Assembly (NCBI GenBank): GCA_036939755.1
Contig: JALLAZ010000609.1
Coordinates: 1-14,376 of the forward strand
Source of the DNA: Stephanodiscus triporus
Taxonomy: Eukaryota; Bacillariophyta; Thalassiosirophyceae; Thalassiosirales; Thalassiosiraceae
DNA length: 14,376 nucleotides
Direction of reading: 5' to 3'
Each line of letters begins with the position of its first letter. The stretch's first letter is position 1. A program made the translations under genes and the position numbers. The notes under the pieces are model-generated. The model did no database searches. It was not told the origin of the DNA and was given only the letters and a program-made list of their open reading frames with translations. Below are positions 1-7,567 of the stretch, piece after piece.

Positions 1-203
1 CAGAACAGAACAACTCAAGGAATTAGGTAATATGTTATCTTCTACCTAGACTAGTTTAACCACAATAGGAGTCTTTTACCGCCGAGGGCTCGTTAACCAA
101 ACAGCGTTGCAGTCGGAACCACATGAGAGGGCTACTCTCCATCGAGATGATTATTAATCTCGGAATCATAGGCATTTAAGCCGATGTGCACTGATTTAAC
201 AGG

Positions 204-770
204 CTAGAGTTTTGGAAACATGACTATTGAAAGCCCTATCTGCTCTGATTTAACGAAGTAGTGTTTCACCTGCCCGTCTCTTAGTGGTGTCTCAATTACA
301 AAGGCTTGTTTGTGCCCGTTGCCTTCGGGTGCTTGCCTCCTGTGAGCCGGCTTACTATGGGGGATGGAGACCTCTGCCACCTGTGAGTAAAAAAAAAGAA
401 AAAGAAAAAGTGCGGCATGTTTTATGATATTAGGGGCTGGAGGTGGTGGTGGGCTTTGAGTGATTTGGGTGAAGATATCTTTGCGCATCTCATTCATCTC
501 GGCCCCGGCACCTGCGACAGCAAAGTTCAGACCGCTCTTGAACGATCCACCCCTGCCCTTCGGTTGTAGCGCGATGATGGATGCAAAGCTAGTGTCAGAT
601 ACCCTGAAGGAGGGGAGAATGTTAGGGGCTGGTGGCGGCTGGGGTGGAGGAGGCGGAGGACCATAGGATGGGATGGTTGGTGTCATTGCCGAAGAGGAAA
701 TAGTGGGTGTTGATGTTAAGCTTGGAGGTGTAGTTGTGTCACCGTTGAGGTGTGTGGGGGGAGGAGTCAT
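204..770 (-). CDS. Uncharacterised proline-rich ORF, doubtful
   Basis: I do not recognise a family. An open frame of 188 residues starts at 770 and has a proline-rich N-terminal half (a Pro run near residues 37-47). A second Pro run sits near residues 107-112, and both are followed by APNI. Between them is a charged segment ending in a MRKDIFTQI-like stretch, which reads more like real protein than noise. Around residues 118-130 the frame becomes FLFLFF, encoded by a long pyrimidine tract that ends in TTACTCACAG. On the minus strand this looks like a 3' splice site at about 388-418, so the true gene may be spliced and the continuous frame may include an intron. I found no strong GTGAGT/GTAAGT donor upstream that keeps the downstream frame open, so the exon structure is unresolved. 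An actin-regulator-like proline-rich protein is possible but unproven. Confidence 0.3.
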   Translation of the reverse strand: MTPPPTHLNGDTTTPPSLTSTPTISSSAMTPTIPSYGPPPPPPQPPPAPNILPSFRVSDTSFASIIALQPKGRGGSFKSGLNFAVAGAGAEMNEMRKDIFTQITQSPPPPPAPNIIKHAALFLFLFFYSQVAEVSIPHSKPAHRRQAPEGNGHKQAFVIETPLRDGQVKHYFVKSEQIGLSIVMFPKL

Positions 771-802
771 CGTGAAAGAGTTTTAGTGGTGCTGATTTTC
801 TT

Positions 803-822
803 TTTGTTTGTTTGTTTGTTTG
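803..822. repeat. (TTTG)5 microsatellite
   Basis: Five perfect tandem copies of TTTG, flanked by further T runs. Simple sequence repeat in noncoding DNA. Confidence 0.9.
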
Positions 823-1357
823 TTTTATTTGGGGAGGTTGTAGATGGGAGTTCTTGTTGTAGGAATTTTGTTCTTCCTACGTAGAGAATTGGGTATTTTA
901 CAGAGTCCTGTTCCTGACTTGTGTTGTGGTAGACCAACGACAAGGCGACCCAATGAAGTTGGTTGCTGCAGTCCGATAGAAACCAAAGGTGGGGGGATTC
1001 GCTTGAAAATTATTGCAATATTCTGTTGATAATGTTGGGAAGGAGGGGGGGTGCTTGTATTTTGGAATAGAGCCACAGGCGACGAGCGTGGATGATGGTT
1101 GTGGTGCTTGTACCTTGCACAATGACGCCACAATGGTTGGTGGCGTTTGTTGATATAATGGTCGATGCAGCGAAATCGCGGATTAAAGGAGCCGGATAAT
1201 TCCTTTAAATAATAATAATAGATGATAGTAGTGTTTGATTTGTATTTGCTCCGCAGGCAGGGGTGGGGTCCGATGTCGCCCTCCACCGTTGGTGATTTGT
1301 TTGTTGTAGTTGTGGCTGATCTGATCGAACAGTGGGCCTTATTATCTTATCACTCTT

Positions 1358-1376
1358 CGTCCCGATTATCGGGACG
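1358..1376. promoter_or_regulatory. Perfect inverted repeat upstream of HMG gene
   Basis: CGTCCCGAT and ATCGGGACG are exact reverse complements separated by a single T. The element lies about 140 bases upstream of the start codon at 1519. The near-zero spacer suggests a dimeric DNA-binding site rather than an RNA hairpin. Regulatory function is inferred from position and symmetry only. Confidence 0.4.
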
Positions 1377-1518
1377 GTCGTATCTAGTGGTATTTATGCA
1401 AACAGGTTGATCGTTCTCTAGTGTTAATTTTTTTGGGGGGCGCTACGGGTCCCTCCCCGAACGCGCGCTTTGTGTGGTTGCCTGCCTGGGGGTGGAGGCA
1501 TAGAACAAGGAGATAATA

Positions 1519-4500
1519 ATGGTGGAACCGTCGTCGGCGAGCTCGTCGTCAGCCGATTGGGATCCCGAAATAATGCGTCGCGACGACTACGACGGCGGTG
1601 GGACGCCGCCATCGTCGTCGTCGTCGTCCTCCTCCTCCCCGAGTTGCGACGACGATGCGACGACGACGACTACGACGACGACGGGACTGAACGTTGATAA
1701 TGACAACGACGACGTCGACCTCGGCGCGACGACGACTGATGATCCTCCTCCTCTCGCTCCCGTCGTTCGAAGACGAAGCGCGCGATACGAAATGTTGGGC
1801 GCGCCTACCCTCCTCGTTCGATGTCTCGATCCCGCATCGTACCGCCTCCTCGATCATCGTCCCGCCGATCATCGTCGACCGTTCTCGTCGTCGTCGAACG
1901 ACGACACCGGGCGGCGACGGCGATCGAGATGCGAGGCGTCGGATGCGGAGGAGGACGATCCACGACGAGGAAGACGACGACAAAGACCGACGACGACGAC
2001 GGAGGGATCGAGCGTCGTCGTGCGAGATTTCGTCGATGATTTTCGTCGCGCGAGCGTGGATAAGGTACGGCGGCGCTCGCGGGATCGGAGTGGGGATGAT
2101 GATGCGACGACCGGATTCAGGTCGTTCTGTTCGGACTACGTATATCGGCTCGAACGATCATCCTACGGAGGGGCCGACGACGACTCCCCGGGACCGCGAC
2201 TTCACTTTCGGCTCGCGCGGGAGGCATGGACGGGATTGCGCGACGACGAACGAGATTCGTACCGCCGTCGCGAGGTGGGCGAGGGTACGACGACGACGAC
2301 GACGACGACGGACGGTGGGGACGAATCGGAGCCGCGGCCCGAACCTCGAACGCATCACAGGAGCAACAAGGGGAAGACGACCGGGTTCAATATCTTTCGT
2401 TCCGAATACATGCGCGCAAACGCCATCGCCGCGGACGCGGACGGCGCGACGAGGAAAGCGCACTTGATGACGTGCTCGAAACTCGCCGGGGCGAGGTGGA
2501 GGGGGATGTCGGAAATGGACAAGCGGACTTATAAACGAAGGGCGAAGGCGCACATCATTGTCGATGATAACGCGAAGAAGGCGGCGGTCGAGGAAGGCAC
2601 GGCGTCGTCGGTCGAGGTCGATAATTTTCCGTCGTCCAGGAGGACCACCGGGTTCCACGTCTTCCGATCGGAGTACTTCCAGCGTTGGAAACGGGATAAT
2701 CCCGATGCGGGCGCGGTCGACAGGAAACTCTCGATGATCATCAGCTGTAAGGAGGCCGGTGCTCATTGGAAGGACTTGTCGGAAGCGGAGAAATCGACAT
2801 ACAATGAAAGGGCGGCGATGGAGAATAGATGTGGAATACCAAGAGATGATATCGATATTCGAAATTTCACCAGTAGCTCTGAGGAACTGCATAGAGGAGG
2901 ACAAGCGAATGCAAATCCTTACGTAAAAATCAGATGTATGGATCGTTCTGGCATCCCAAAGGTGTTGGATGCGTATTTGGACTCTTCGAAAAAGCGATTG
3001 GAATCGAGTGCCGATTATTTTTCTCCATTTCGCGAGCAGGACGTTGGTTATGGTTTTCAGGCAGGTGAAGGCGTTCGCGAAGCCGCGTCGGAAGAGGAGT
3101 TCGGGGCAGATCAAGTGCGAGTGATCGATTCTGCCTCCAAGGCGAATATATCTAGCGAATCCATTCCGGAAGGTGTGGATGGACCAATGGGTTATGGCAA
3201 CTGCCTCCTCGCGATTCATTGTCAGTGCCAGCATTGTAATAGCCGATCGCCCGCTAGTTTTATTTTCCATCCCGCGGGAGACAACCTTTCAAGTTTGGCA
3301 ATGAGCAAAGTGTCATTTCCTCGAAGTTCTCCGTGTCGTGATGGTCATCAAAGGCAGGAAGTTGATATAGGTGGTAGGATACTTCAGATTTCACGATGTG
3401 GTGCGAAACGAACCATGGAATCATCTAATGGTTTCTGCATTGTTGTGAGAACGTTCCAGTATTGCTCTGTCATCTACGCCAAGTCAACAATGACAACATT
3501 GGTGGTAGAGGAAGAATGCCCAATTGAATATCACATGCGGGAAGAAACGCGTATTGATCTGCGTACTACACCGTGCAGATCGCTGACCCCATCCTATTTG
3601 CCAGTATATTTGTCGTGCGACCCAAACGCTACGGATTCATTCTTTACTTTTCCGACCTTTGCAATCCTGAGCCGCGACAGCGCAGGCAGTTCCACCACGA
3701 TCCATCGAGTGGTGCTCAGGCGCGAGCCGGTCGTGATAGGTCACTCGTTATCATCATCGCTTTCCGACATTTCTCTGATTGAGTTTTGCTCCGACAGCGG
3801 AATGGCAGTCTGGGCTGCGGCTAGATCGCGAGTGATGCCAAAACTGTCTCTTGGTTTCTTCAAGGGGAGGAGTGGCACCGTGACGGGCTACGGCCACAGC
3901 CTCTTCCGGATCGATTTGAGGGACGATTCTTCATCTCTCGTGTGGAGTCCCAGTCATGCAGAATTTCTAACCGAGGGTATTCACTCCATCAACGGAATAA
4001 TGTCAGATGCAACCATGGAACACGTGGTTTGGGTTAGCTCTTCTTCAGCTTGCAAAGTCTGGGCGTTGGACGTGCGCCACAAGCTGGCGAAGGTAGTTGT
4101 TAGCTGGTCGCTCCCTTTGTTGAGCGACGACTTTGGATCGCAGTCGTCGCTGACTGGAATCTATGGAGGAGGGGTCATAATGAGTCAGCCGGTATCGTCT
4201 TGTTCTTTTTCGGACAATAAACGCGTTTGCTCCATCCAAGATATCCAGCCACCTGCAATGTTTGGTTTGAAGAAAGATCTTAATTCTAATTCATTATGCA
4301 TGTTCCAGTTTCCATGTGCAATGCCAAGATTTGGAACGCAGCCCCTCGAGTCGGCTGGATTTCAATACATCCCAAGAACAAATTATGACGCTTCAAGCAT
4401 TGCAAGGAGCTCAATCTTTCCACTGCCTGATGCAGCGGGAAGCATTTTCAACGTTGGTCTTACATCATTCCACTACTCATCAAGAACATGCCTGAGCCCC

Positions 4501-5367
4501 AAGCAATTAGATCAGTTGTGCTACCAGACAACACCTGGGAGTGTTATCTATGTCATCACAATGACCAGTATTGGTGACCTGTATTGTCATTCATTACTGG
4601 AGACCAACGGGGCAGAGGAGACTTTAGCTAGGCAATTCACAGGGCTCCCTGTTGGGACAAAGGCAATTCCAGTTCCTGACGACGTTGAGACGAAAACCCC
4701 TAATAGAGGCTGTTTGAGCGTGTCATTGACTAACGAATTTCCGATTCCATCCAATGCAATAACGCCATTCATCGTCCGAGAGGCTCGTGATTGTTGTCAA
4801 TACAAGTCATATGACATTGGAGACATTCTGAGTCAAAAACTACAAACAGAAAAATCTCCTTTGGCTGCGCATGATTCGGTCGATTCGAATAGAGCTACGA
4901 AAGAAGTCGCATTCGATTGTTATTCTAGCAATGATAATGTCAAGTCATACAGGCTGGCGCACTATGGCTTACACGAAAGCGAAGGAAAGTCGAATTCCAG
5001 CGTCAACATTCGATATTCTTTAAGTCATTTTCCACCAAAGTTTGGTGTGGTCGTCTCATCTGAGTTACCCGAGCAATCGTCCCAAGTTGGAGATCACCTT
5101 GCAGCAGCTACAGGTTGCCACCCTCAACCAATCTCTTTACCCTTCAGTCAAACGGTAGTCATTATATCTAATAAAGATCAGGGTGCAATGGAATACGATT
5201 CAGGCGATGATTTGGATAGGGTTATCAACGCTTCCGACAAGCGAAAGAGCAACGAAATCGATCTAGGCCTAATCAGGGCACTAAAATCTGGCTACTACCT
5301 CAATGAAAAAGCTGACATCGACCAGCAAATTGGTGTGAAATGTGAATGGAGCAGTGATAGCGAGTGA
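1519..5367 (+). CDS. Three-HMG-box protein with TAF1C/Rrn6-like propeller
   Basis: A single frame of 1282 residues without introns; the ATG at 1519 (context ATAATAATGG) is the first Met in frame. Residues 1-190 are low-complexity (Ser, Thr, Asp and Arg runs). Three HMG-box-like modules follow at about 197-256, 287-346 and 376-435. Each opens with TTGF plus an aromatic helix-1 core (FRSEY in boxes 2 and 3). Boxes 2 and 3 end in the classic A..W..LSE..K..Y..RA pattern; box 1 is the most diverged. From about residue 560 to 1025 the sequence reads like a divergent beta-propeller: GGRILQIS at 618-625, CIVVRTF at 640-646, a SDSGMAVW strand at 759-765, FRIDLRD at 796-802, and WALDVRHKLAKVVVSW at 848-863. 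Those resemble the ILQI, VRT and DxR...W landmarks I associate with RNA polymerase I factor TAF1C/Rrn6. The tail is acidic (WSSDSE). Inferred role: nucleolar rDNA promoter recognition. The HMG call is firm (about 0.85); the propeller call is moderate. Confidence 0.6.
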   Translation: MVEPSSASSSSADWDPEIMRRDDYDGGGTPPSSSSSSSSSPSCDDDATTTTTTTTGLNVDNDNDDVDLGATTTDDPPPLAPVVRRRSARYEMLGAPTLLVRCLDPASYRLLDHRPADHRRPFSSSSNDDTGRRRRSRCEASDAEEDDPRRGRRRQRPTTTTEGSSVVVRDFVDDFRRASVDKVRRRSRDRSGDDDATTGFRSFCSDYVYRLERSSYGGADDDSPGPRLHFRLAREAWTGLRDDERDSYRRREVGEGTTTTTTTTDGGDESEPRPEPRTHHRSNKGKTTGFNIFRSEYMRANAIAADADGATRKAHLMTCSKLAGARWRGMSEMDKRTYKRRAKAHIIVDDNAKKAAVEEGTASSVEVDNFPSSRRTTGFHVFRSEYFQRWKRDNPDAGAVDRKLSMIISCKEAGAHWKDLSEAEKSTYNERAAMENRCGIPRDDIDIRNFTSSSEELHRGGQANANPYVKIRCMDRSGIPKVLDAYLDSSKKRLESSADYFSPFREQDVGYGFQAGEGVREAASEEEFGADQVRVIDSASKANISSESIPEGVDGPMGYGNCLLAIHCQCQHCNSRSPASFIFHPAGDNLSSLAMSKVSFPRSSPCRDGHQRQEVDIGGRILQISRCGAKRTMESSNGFCIVVRTFQYCSVIYAKSTMTTLVVEEECPIEYHMREETRIDLRTTPCRSLTPSYLPVYLSCDPNATDSFFTFPTFAILSRDSAGSSTTIHRVVLRREPVVIGHSLSSSLSDISLIEFCSDSGMAVWAAARSRVMPKLSLGFFKGRSGTVTGYGHSLFRIDLRDDSSSLVWSPSHAEFLTEGIHSINGIMSDATMEHVVWVSSSSACKVWALDVRHKLAKVVVSWSLPLLSDDFGSQSSLTGIYGGGVIMSQPVSSCSFSDNKRVCSIQDIQPPAMFGLKKDLNSNSLCMFQFPCAMPRFGTQPLESAGFQYIPRTNYDASSIARSSIFPLPDAAGSIFNVGLTSFHYSSRTCLSPKQLDQLCYQTTPGSVIYVITMTSIGDLYCHSLLETNGAEETLARQFTGLPVGTKAIPVPDDVETKTPNRGCLSVSLTNEFPIPSNAITPFIVREARDCCQYKSYDIGDILSQKLQTEKSPLAAHDSVDSNRATKEVAFDCYSSNDNVKSYRLAHYGLHESEGKSNSSVNIRYSLSHFPPKFGVVVSSELPEQSSQVGDHLAAATGCHPQPISLPFSQTVVIISNKDQGAMEYDSGDDLDRVINASDKRKSNEIDLGLIRALKSGYYLNEKADIDQQIGVKCEWSSDSE
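1660..1683 (+). repeat. ACG triplet repeat encoding Thr8
   Basis: Eight Thr codons, seven ACG and one ACT, inside the low-complexity N-terminus of the HMG-box gene. It follows a TCG/TCC serine run at about 1612-1636. Such runs expand by slippage and produce long open frames on the other strand. Confidence 0.85.
2287..2310 (+). repeat. (ACG)8 repeat encoding Thr8
   Basis: Eight perfect ACG triplets in the linker between HMG boxes 1 and 2. Part of the same triplet bias as at 1660-1683. Confidence 0.9.
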
Positions 5368-5504
5368 ATGCTACTGCTGGGCCTCATTGCAATACTCTAC
5401 AACGGACGATTTATTCTACCCCATACCGTTCTGGGGACAAACACCACTCATCGTAGATAATAATACCAATCTAGTACTTCGCGTAGCACTTCATATTTTT
5501 GGCA

Positions 5505-5533
5505 TTAACCCTAATGTGTCTCTAACCCTAAAC
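5505..5533. promoter_or_regulatory. Two telomere-like (telobox-type) motifs
   Basis: TTAACCCTAA at 5505-5514 and CTAACCCTAAAC at 5522-5533. In plants, AAACCCTAA teloboxes mark promoters of translation and ribosome genes. Here the motifs lie about 210-240 bases upstream of the J-protein start. They could equally be short interstitial telomeric relics or chance. Confidence 0.3.
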
Positions 5534-5662
5534 TACAGTGATACTATTCCTACGTAACTTTGAGTTTGAGCCCGACTCCCCGCCTCTTCCGAATTCGAAG
5601 ACTAACAACCACGCATTTCCAATTTTTGCCGCATTGCTCCTCCTCAGCACTCCAGCCTTCTC

Positions 5663-5669
5663 TTTATAT
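5663..5669 (+). promoter_or_regulatory. Possible TATA box of J-protein gene
   Basis: TTTATAT lies about 75 bases before the ATG at 5743, inside a pyrimidine-rich stretch. The position is plausible for a core promoter with a short 5' UTR. No transcript start can be seen from the sequence alone. Confidence 0.3.
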
Positions 5670-5742
5670 CTGTCTCTCAGTTGGTTAGCCACGGCCACGC
5701 TCCATCCCTCCGCGTCCACGAATACTTCACACTCATCCAATC

Positions 5743-7164
5743 ATGTTCTTCGGAGGTCATCCATTCGGCGGCGGCATGCCGGGAGGTATGCCCGGCGGGT
5801 CAGGTCGGGCTCCCAGCTCAGACGTCGACACGACGAAACTCTACGAGACTCTCGGGGTCGACAAAAACGCCGACAAGAAGGAGATACGCAAGGCCTACAT
5901 GAAGCTCAGCAGGACCCACCACCCCGATAAGGGGGGCGACGCGCACAAGTTCAAGGAAATCTCGGCCGCCTACGAGATACTGAGCGACGAGGAGAAGCGC
6001 GCGCAGTACGACAAGTACGGCCTCGACGGGGTGTCCGGTGACGACGTCGGCGCGACGGGGGGGGAGGACCTGTTCTCCATGTTCTTCGGGGGGGGAGGAC
6101 GATCCCGTCGAAGTGCAGGGCCGCGCAAGGGACCGTCCGTGAACCATCCCATGAAGGTTAGCCTCGAGGACCTGTACAACGGCAAGACGGTCAAGCTCGC
6201 GGTGAACAGGAAGATCATACAGGGCACACCGGTCGAGTGCACCAAATGCAAGGGACAGGGGGCGATCATGGAGATCCGACAGATGGGACCGGGGATGATC
6301 ACCCAGATGCAGCGCACGTGCGATCAGTGCGGGGGGCAGGGACAGCAGTGCACGTTCAAGTCCGAACGCAAGGTGAGTACCCGCGAGAACGCCGGCGCTT
6401 TTGTGGTGTGCACGCGACGGAACAGGATGCCGCTCATTTTAATTCTCGATCCTCGACTGGCGTGAACTTGCATTCGCAATCGTCCATTTTTTTTCTCAAC
6501 CGTCTTTGCCCCTCCCTTGTTTTCTTACTCGAAATTGTGACGATCGAAGGTCCTGGAGGTGCACGTCGAGAAGGGTATGCGCGAGGGTGACAAGATCACG
6601 TTCAGCGGCATGAGCGACGAGGTGCCCAAGATGGAGCCGGGGGATATTAACTTCATCATCCAGGAGAAGGAGCACGAGCTCTTCAAGCGCAAGGGCGCTG
6701 ACCTGCTCGCGGTCAAGACGGTGAGTTTGAACCAGGCTCTTTGCGGTTTCACTTGGAAGGTCAAGCATTTGGACGGACGCACCCTCGTTATCAAATCGCG
6801 GCCGGGGGAGGTGATCAAGCCCGAGATGAACACGAAGGAGGCCCTCCCATTCGTGAAGGTCGTTCCGGACGAGGGTATGCCGTCGAAGGGCAATCCATTC
6901 GTTCGGGGGAATATGTACGTCATGTTTCGGGTGGAATTCCCGAACGATAACGAACTCCCCAAGGAAGTCGTCGCGGAACTCAGGAAGCTCCTGCCGGAGC
7001 CGGACGTTCCCGAGAATTACAATCCTGATGAGGTGGAGGAGGTGCATTTGAGCCCGGCGGACCTGCGATCGTTCGGAAAGGGGGGCGCGAGTCATTCTAG
7101 CAACGAGGCGCACGATGAGGACGAGGAGGGTGGTGGGCAGCAGGTTCAATGCCAGCAATCTTAG
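5743..7164 (+). CDS. Type I J-protein (DNAJA/Ydj1-like Hsp40)
   Basis: Two exons, 5743-6372 and 6550-7164, join in phase 0 to give 414 residues, close to the usual DNAJA length. It is an Hsp70 co-chaperone: the J domain (about 30-95) stimulates Hsp70 ATPase through HPD, seen here at 60-62. A Gly-rich linker (97-120) follows, then two client-binding C-terminal domains (about 135-345) with typical text such as VLEVHVEKGM (211-220) and QEKEHELFKRKGADLL. The zinc-finger region is abnormal. Only CTKCKGQG (166-173) and CDQCGGQG (193-200) are present, matching modules 2 and 3; modules 1 and 4, which build the other zinc site, are absent. The last four residues, CQQS, form a CaaX box, as in human DNAJA1 and yeast Ydj1, so farnesylation and membrane association are likely. 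Location is inferred as cytosol, ER face or nuclear envelope. Retention of the intron would stop translation at about 6463-6465. Confidence 0.92.
6373..6549 (+). other. Intron of J-protein gene (177 nt)
   Basis: The donor is AAG|GTGAGT at 6373. A pyrimidine-rich tract near 6485-6530 precedes the acceptor GAAG|GTCCTG, with AG at 6548-6549. Splicing restores the conserved ERK-VLEV junction in frame. The unspliced frame hits a stop inside the intron. Confidence 0.88.
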
Positions 7165-7567
7165 GGCGAAGATTTTTTTTGGAAATGATCGAAAAATTTT
7201 TTTGTGCTGGCCTTGTATGAATGGAGCATGTTTAGTTTGGAGAAGGAAAGTTAAACTATATGGTCGTCATGTAGAGTCTATTTGAAGTTTGCCATTCAAA
7301 ATAGAGTAACAACGTATCAATTCACATTACATTAACTGTTCACACGACATCTTTTCTTGGCATCTATGTGAGATGTTTTGCCTTGAATGCAAAGCAATCA
7401 ATTTTTGTCCTTGACAAAACTACAATAGAGGATTTGTTGTAAATGAAGTTTACACTGCTCAGAGACCAATCACTCCTTATTGACTCCGAGGACACACACT
7501 GACCGGTTCTACCTGCCAGAATCATTAACACACACAATAACCAAGCTAGTTGCTAAAGGCGAAACAC
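7165..7567. other. Convergent 3' intergenic region, nothing recognised
   Basis: These 403 AT-rich bases separate the ends of the J-protein gene (plus) and the carrier gene (minus). I see T and A runs (7174-7200) and a CACACA-rich patch near 7490-7535. There is no open frame of note, no tRNA and no obvious hairpin. It presumably holds both 3' UTRs. Confidence 0.5.

Larger units (their letters stand above)
771..1518. other. Intergenic, G+T-rich; possible divergent promoter
   Basis: This is 748 bases between the doubtful minus-strand ORF and the HMG-box gene. It is rich in G and T on the plus strand and carries a (TTTG)n microsatellite, one TACGTA site at 878-883, an AATAAT run near 1209-1220 and a 19-bp palindrome at 1358-1376. 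A frame of 153 codons on the minus strand (825-1286) shows no recognisable domain and I do not call it. The last 120 bases presumably hold the promoter and 5' UTR of the gene starting at 1519, but I see no clear TATA box. Confidence 0.5.
5368..5742. other. Intergenic; promoter and 5' UTR of J-protein gene
   Basis: This is 375 bases between the HMG gene and the J-protein gene, both on the plus strand. It should hold the 3' UTR of the first and the promoter of the second. It contains two telomere-like CTAACCCTAA-type motifs (5505-5533), one TACGTA site (5551-5556), a TTTATAT box (5663-5669) and a pyrimidine-rich leader. The start codon context is CCAATCATG. Confidence 0.5.

Noticed and set aside
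1..203. Possible RNA gene or exon at the left edge
   Set aside because: No tRNA signals, no recognisable coding; only a repeated CTGATTTAAC (191-200 and 245-254), too short to interpret.
825..1286. Minus-strand 153-codon frame upstream of the HMG gene
   Set aside because: No domain, odd composition with a Tyr run from an AAT repeat, and no splice or start support.
1694..2467. Plus-strand 257-codon frame inside the HMG gene
   Set aside because: Out-of-frame reading of triplet repeats; almost only Arg, Thr and Ser, with no domain.
2158..3270. Long open frame (370 codons) antisense to the HMG region
   Set aside because: It mirrors the CGA/TCG/GAC triplet bias of the sense gene, is Arg-rich without any domain, and the sense frame encodes recognisable HMG boxes.
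6496..7158. Antisense 220-codon frame over J-protein exon 2
   Set aside because: The sense strand is an unmistakable DNAJA C-terminal domain; the antisense product matches nothing.
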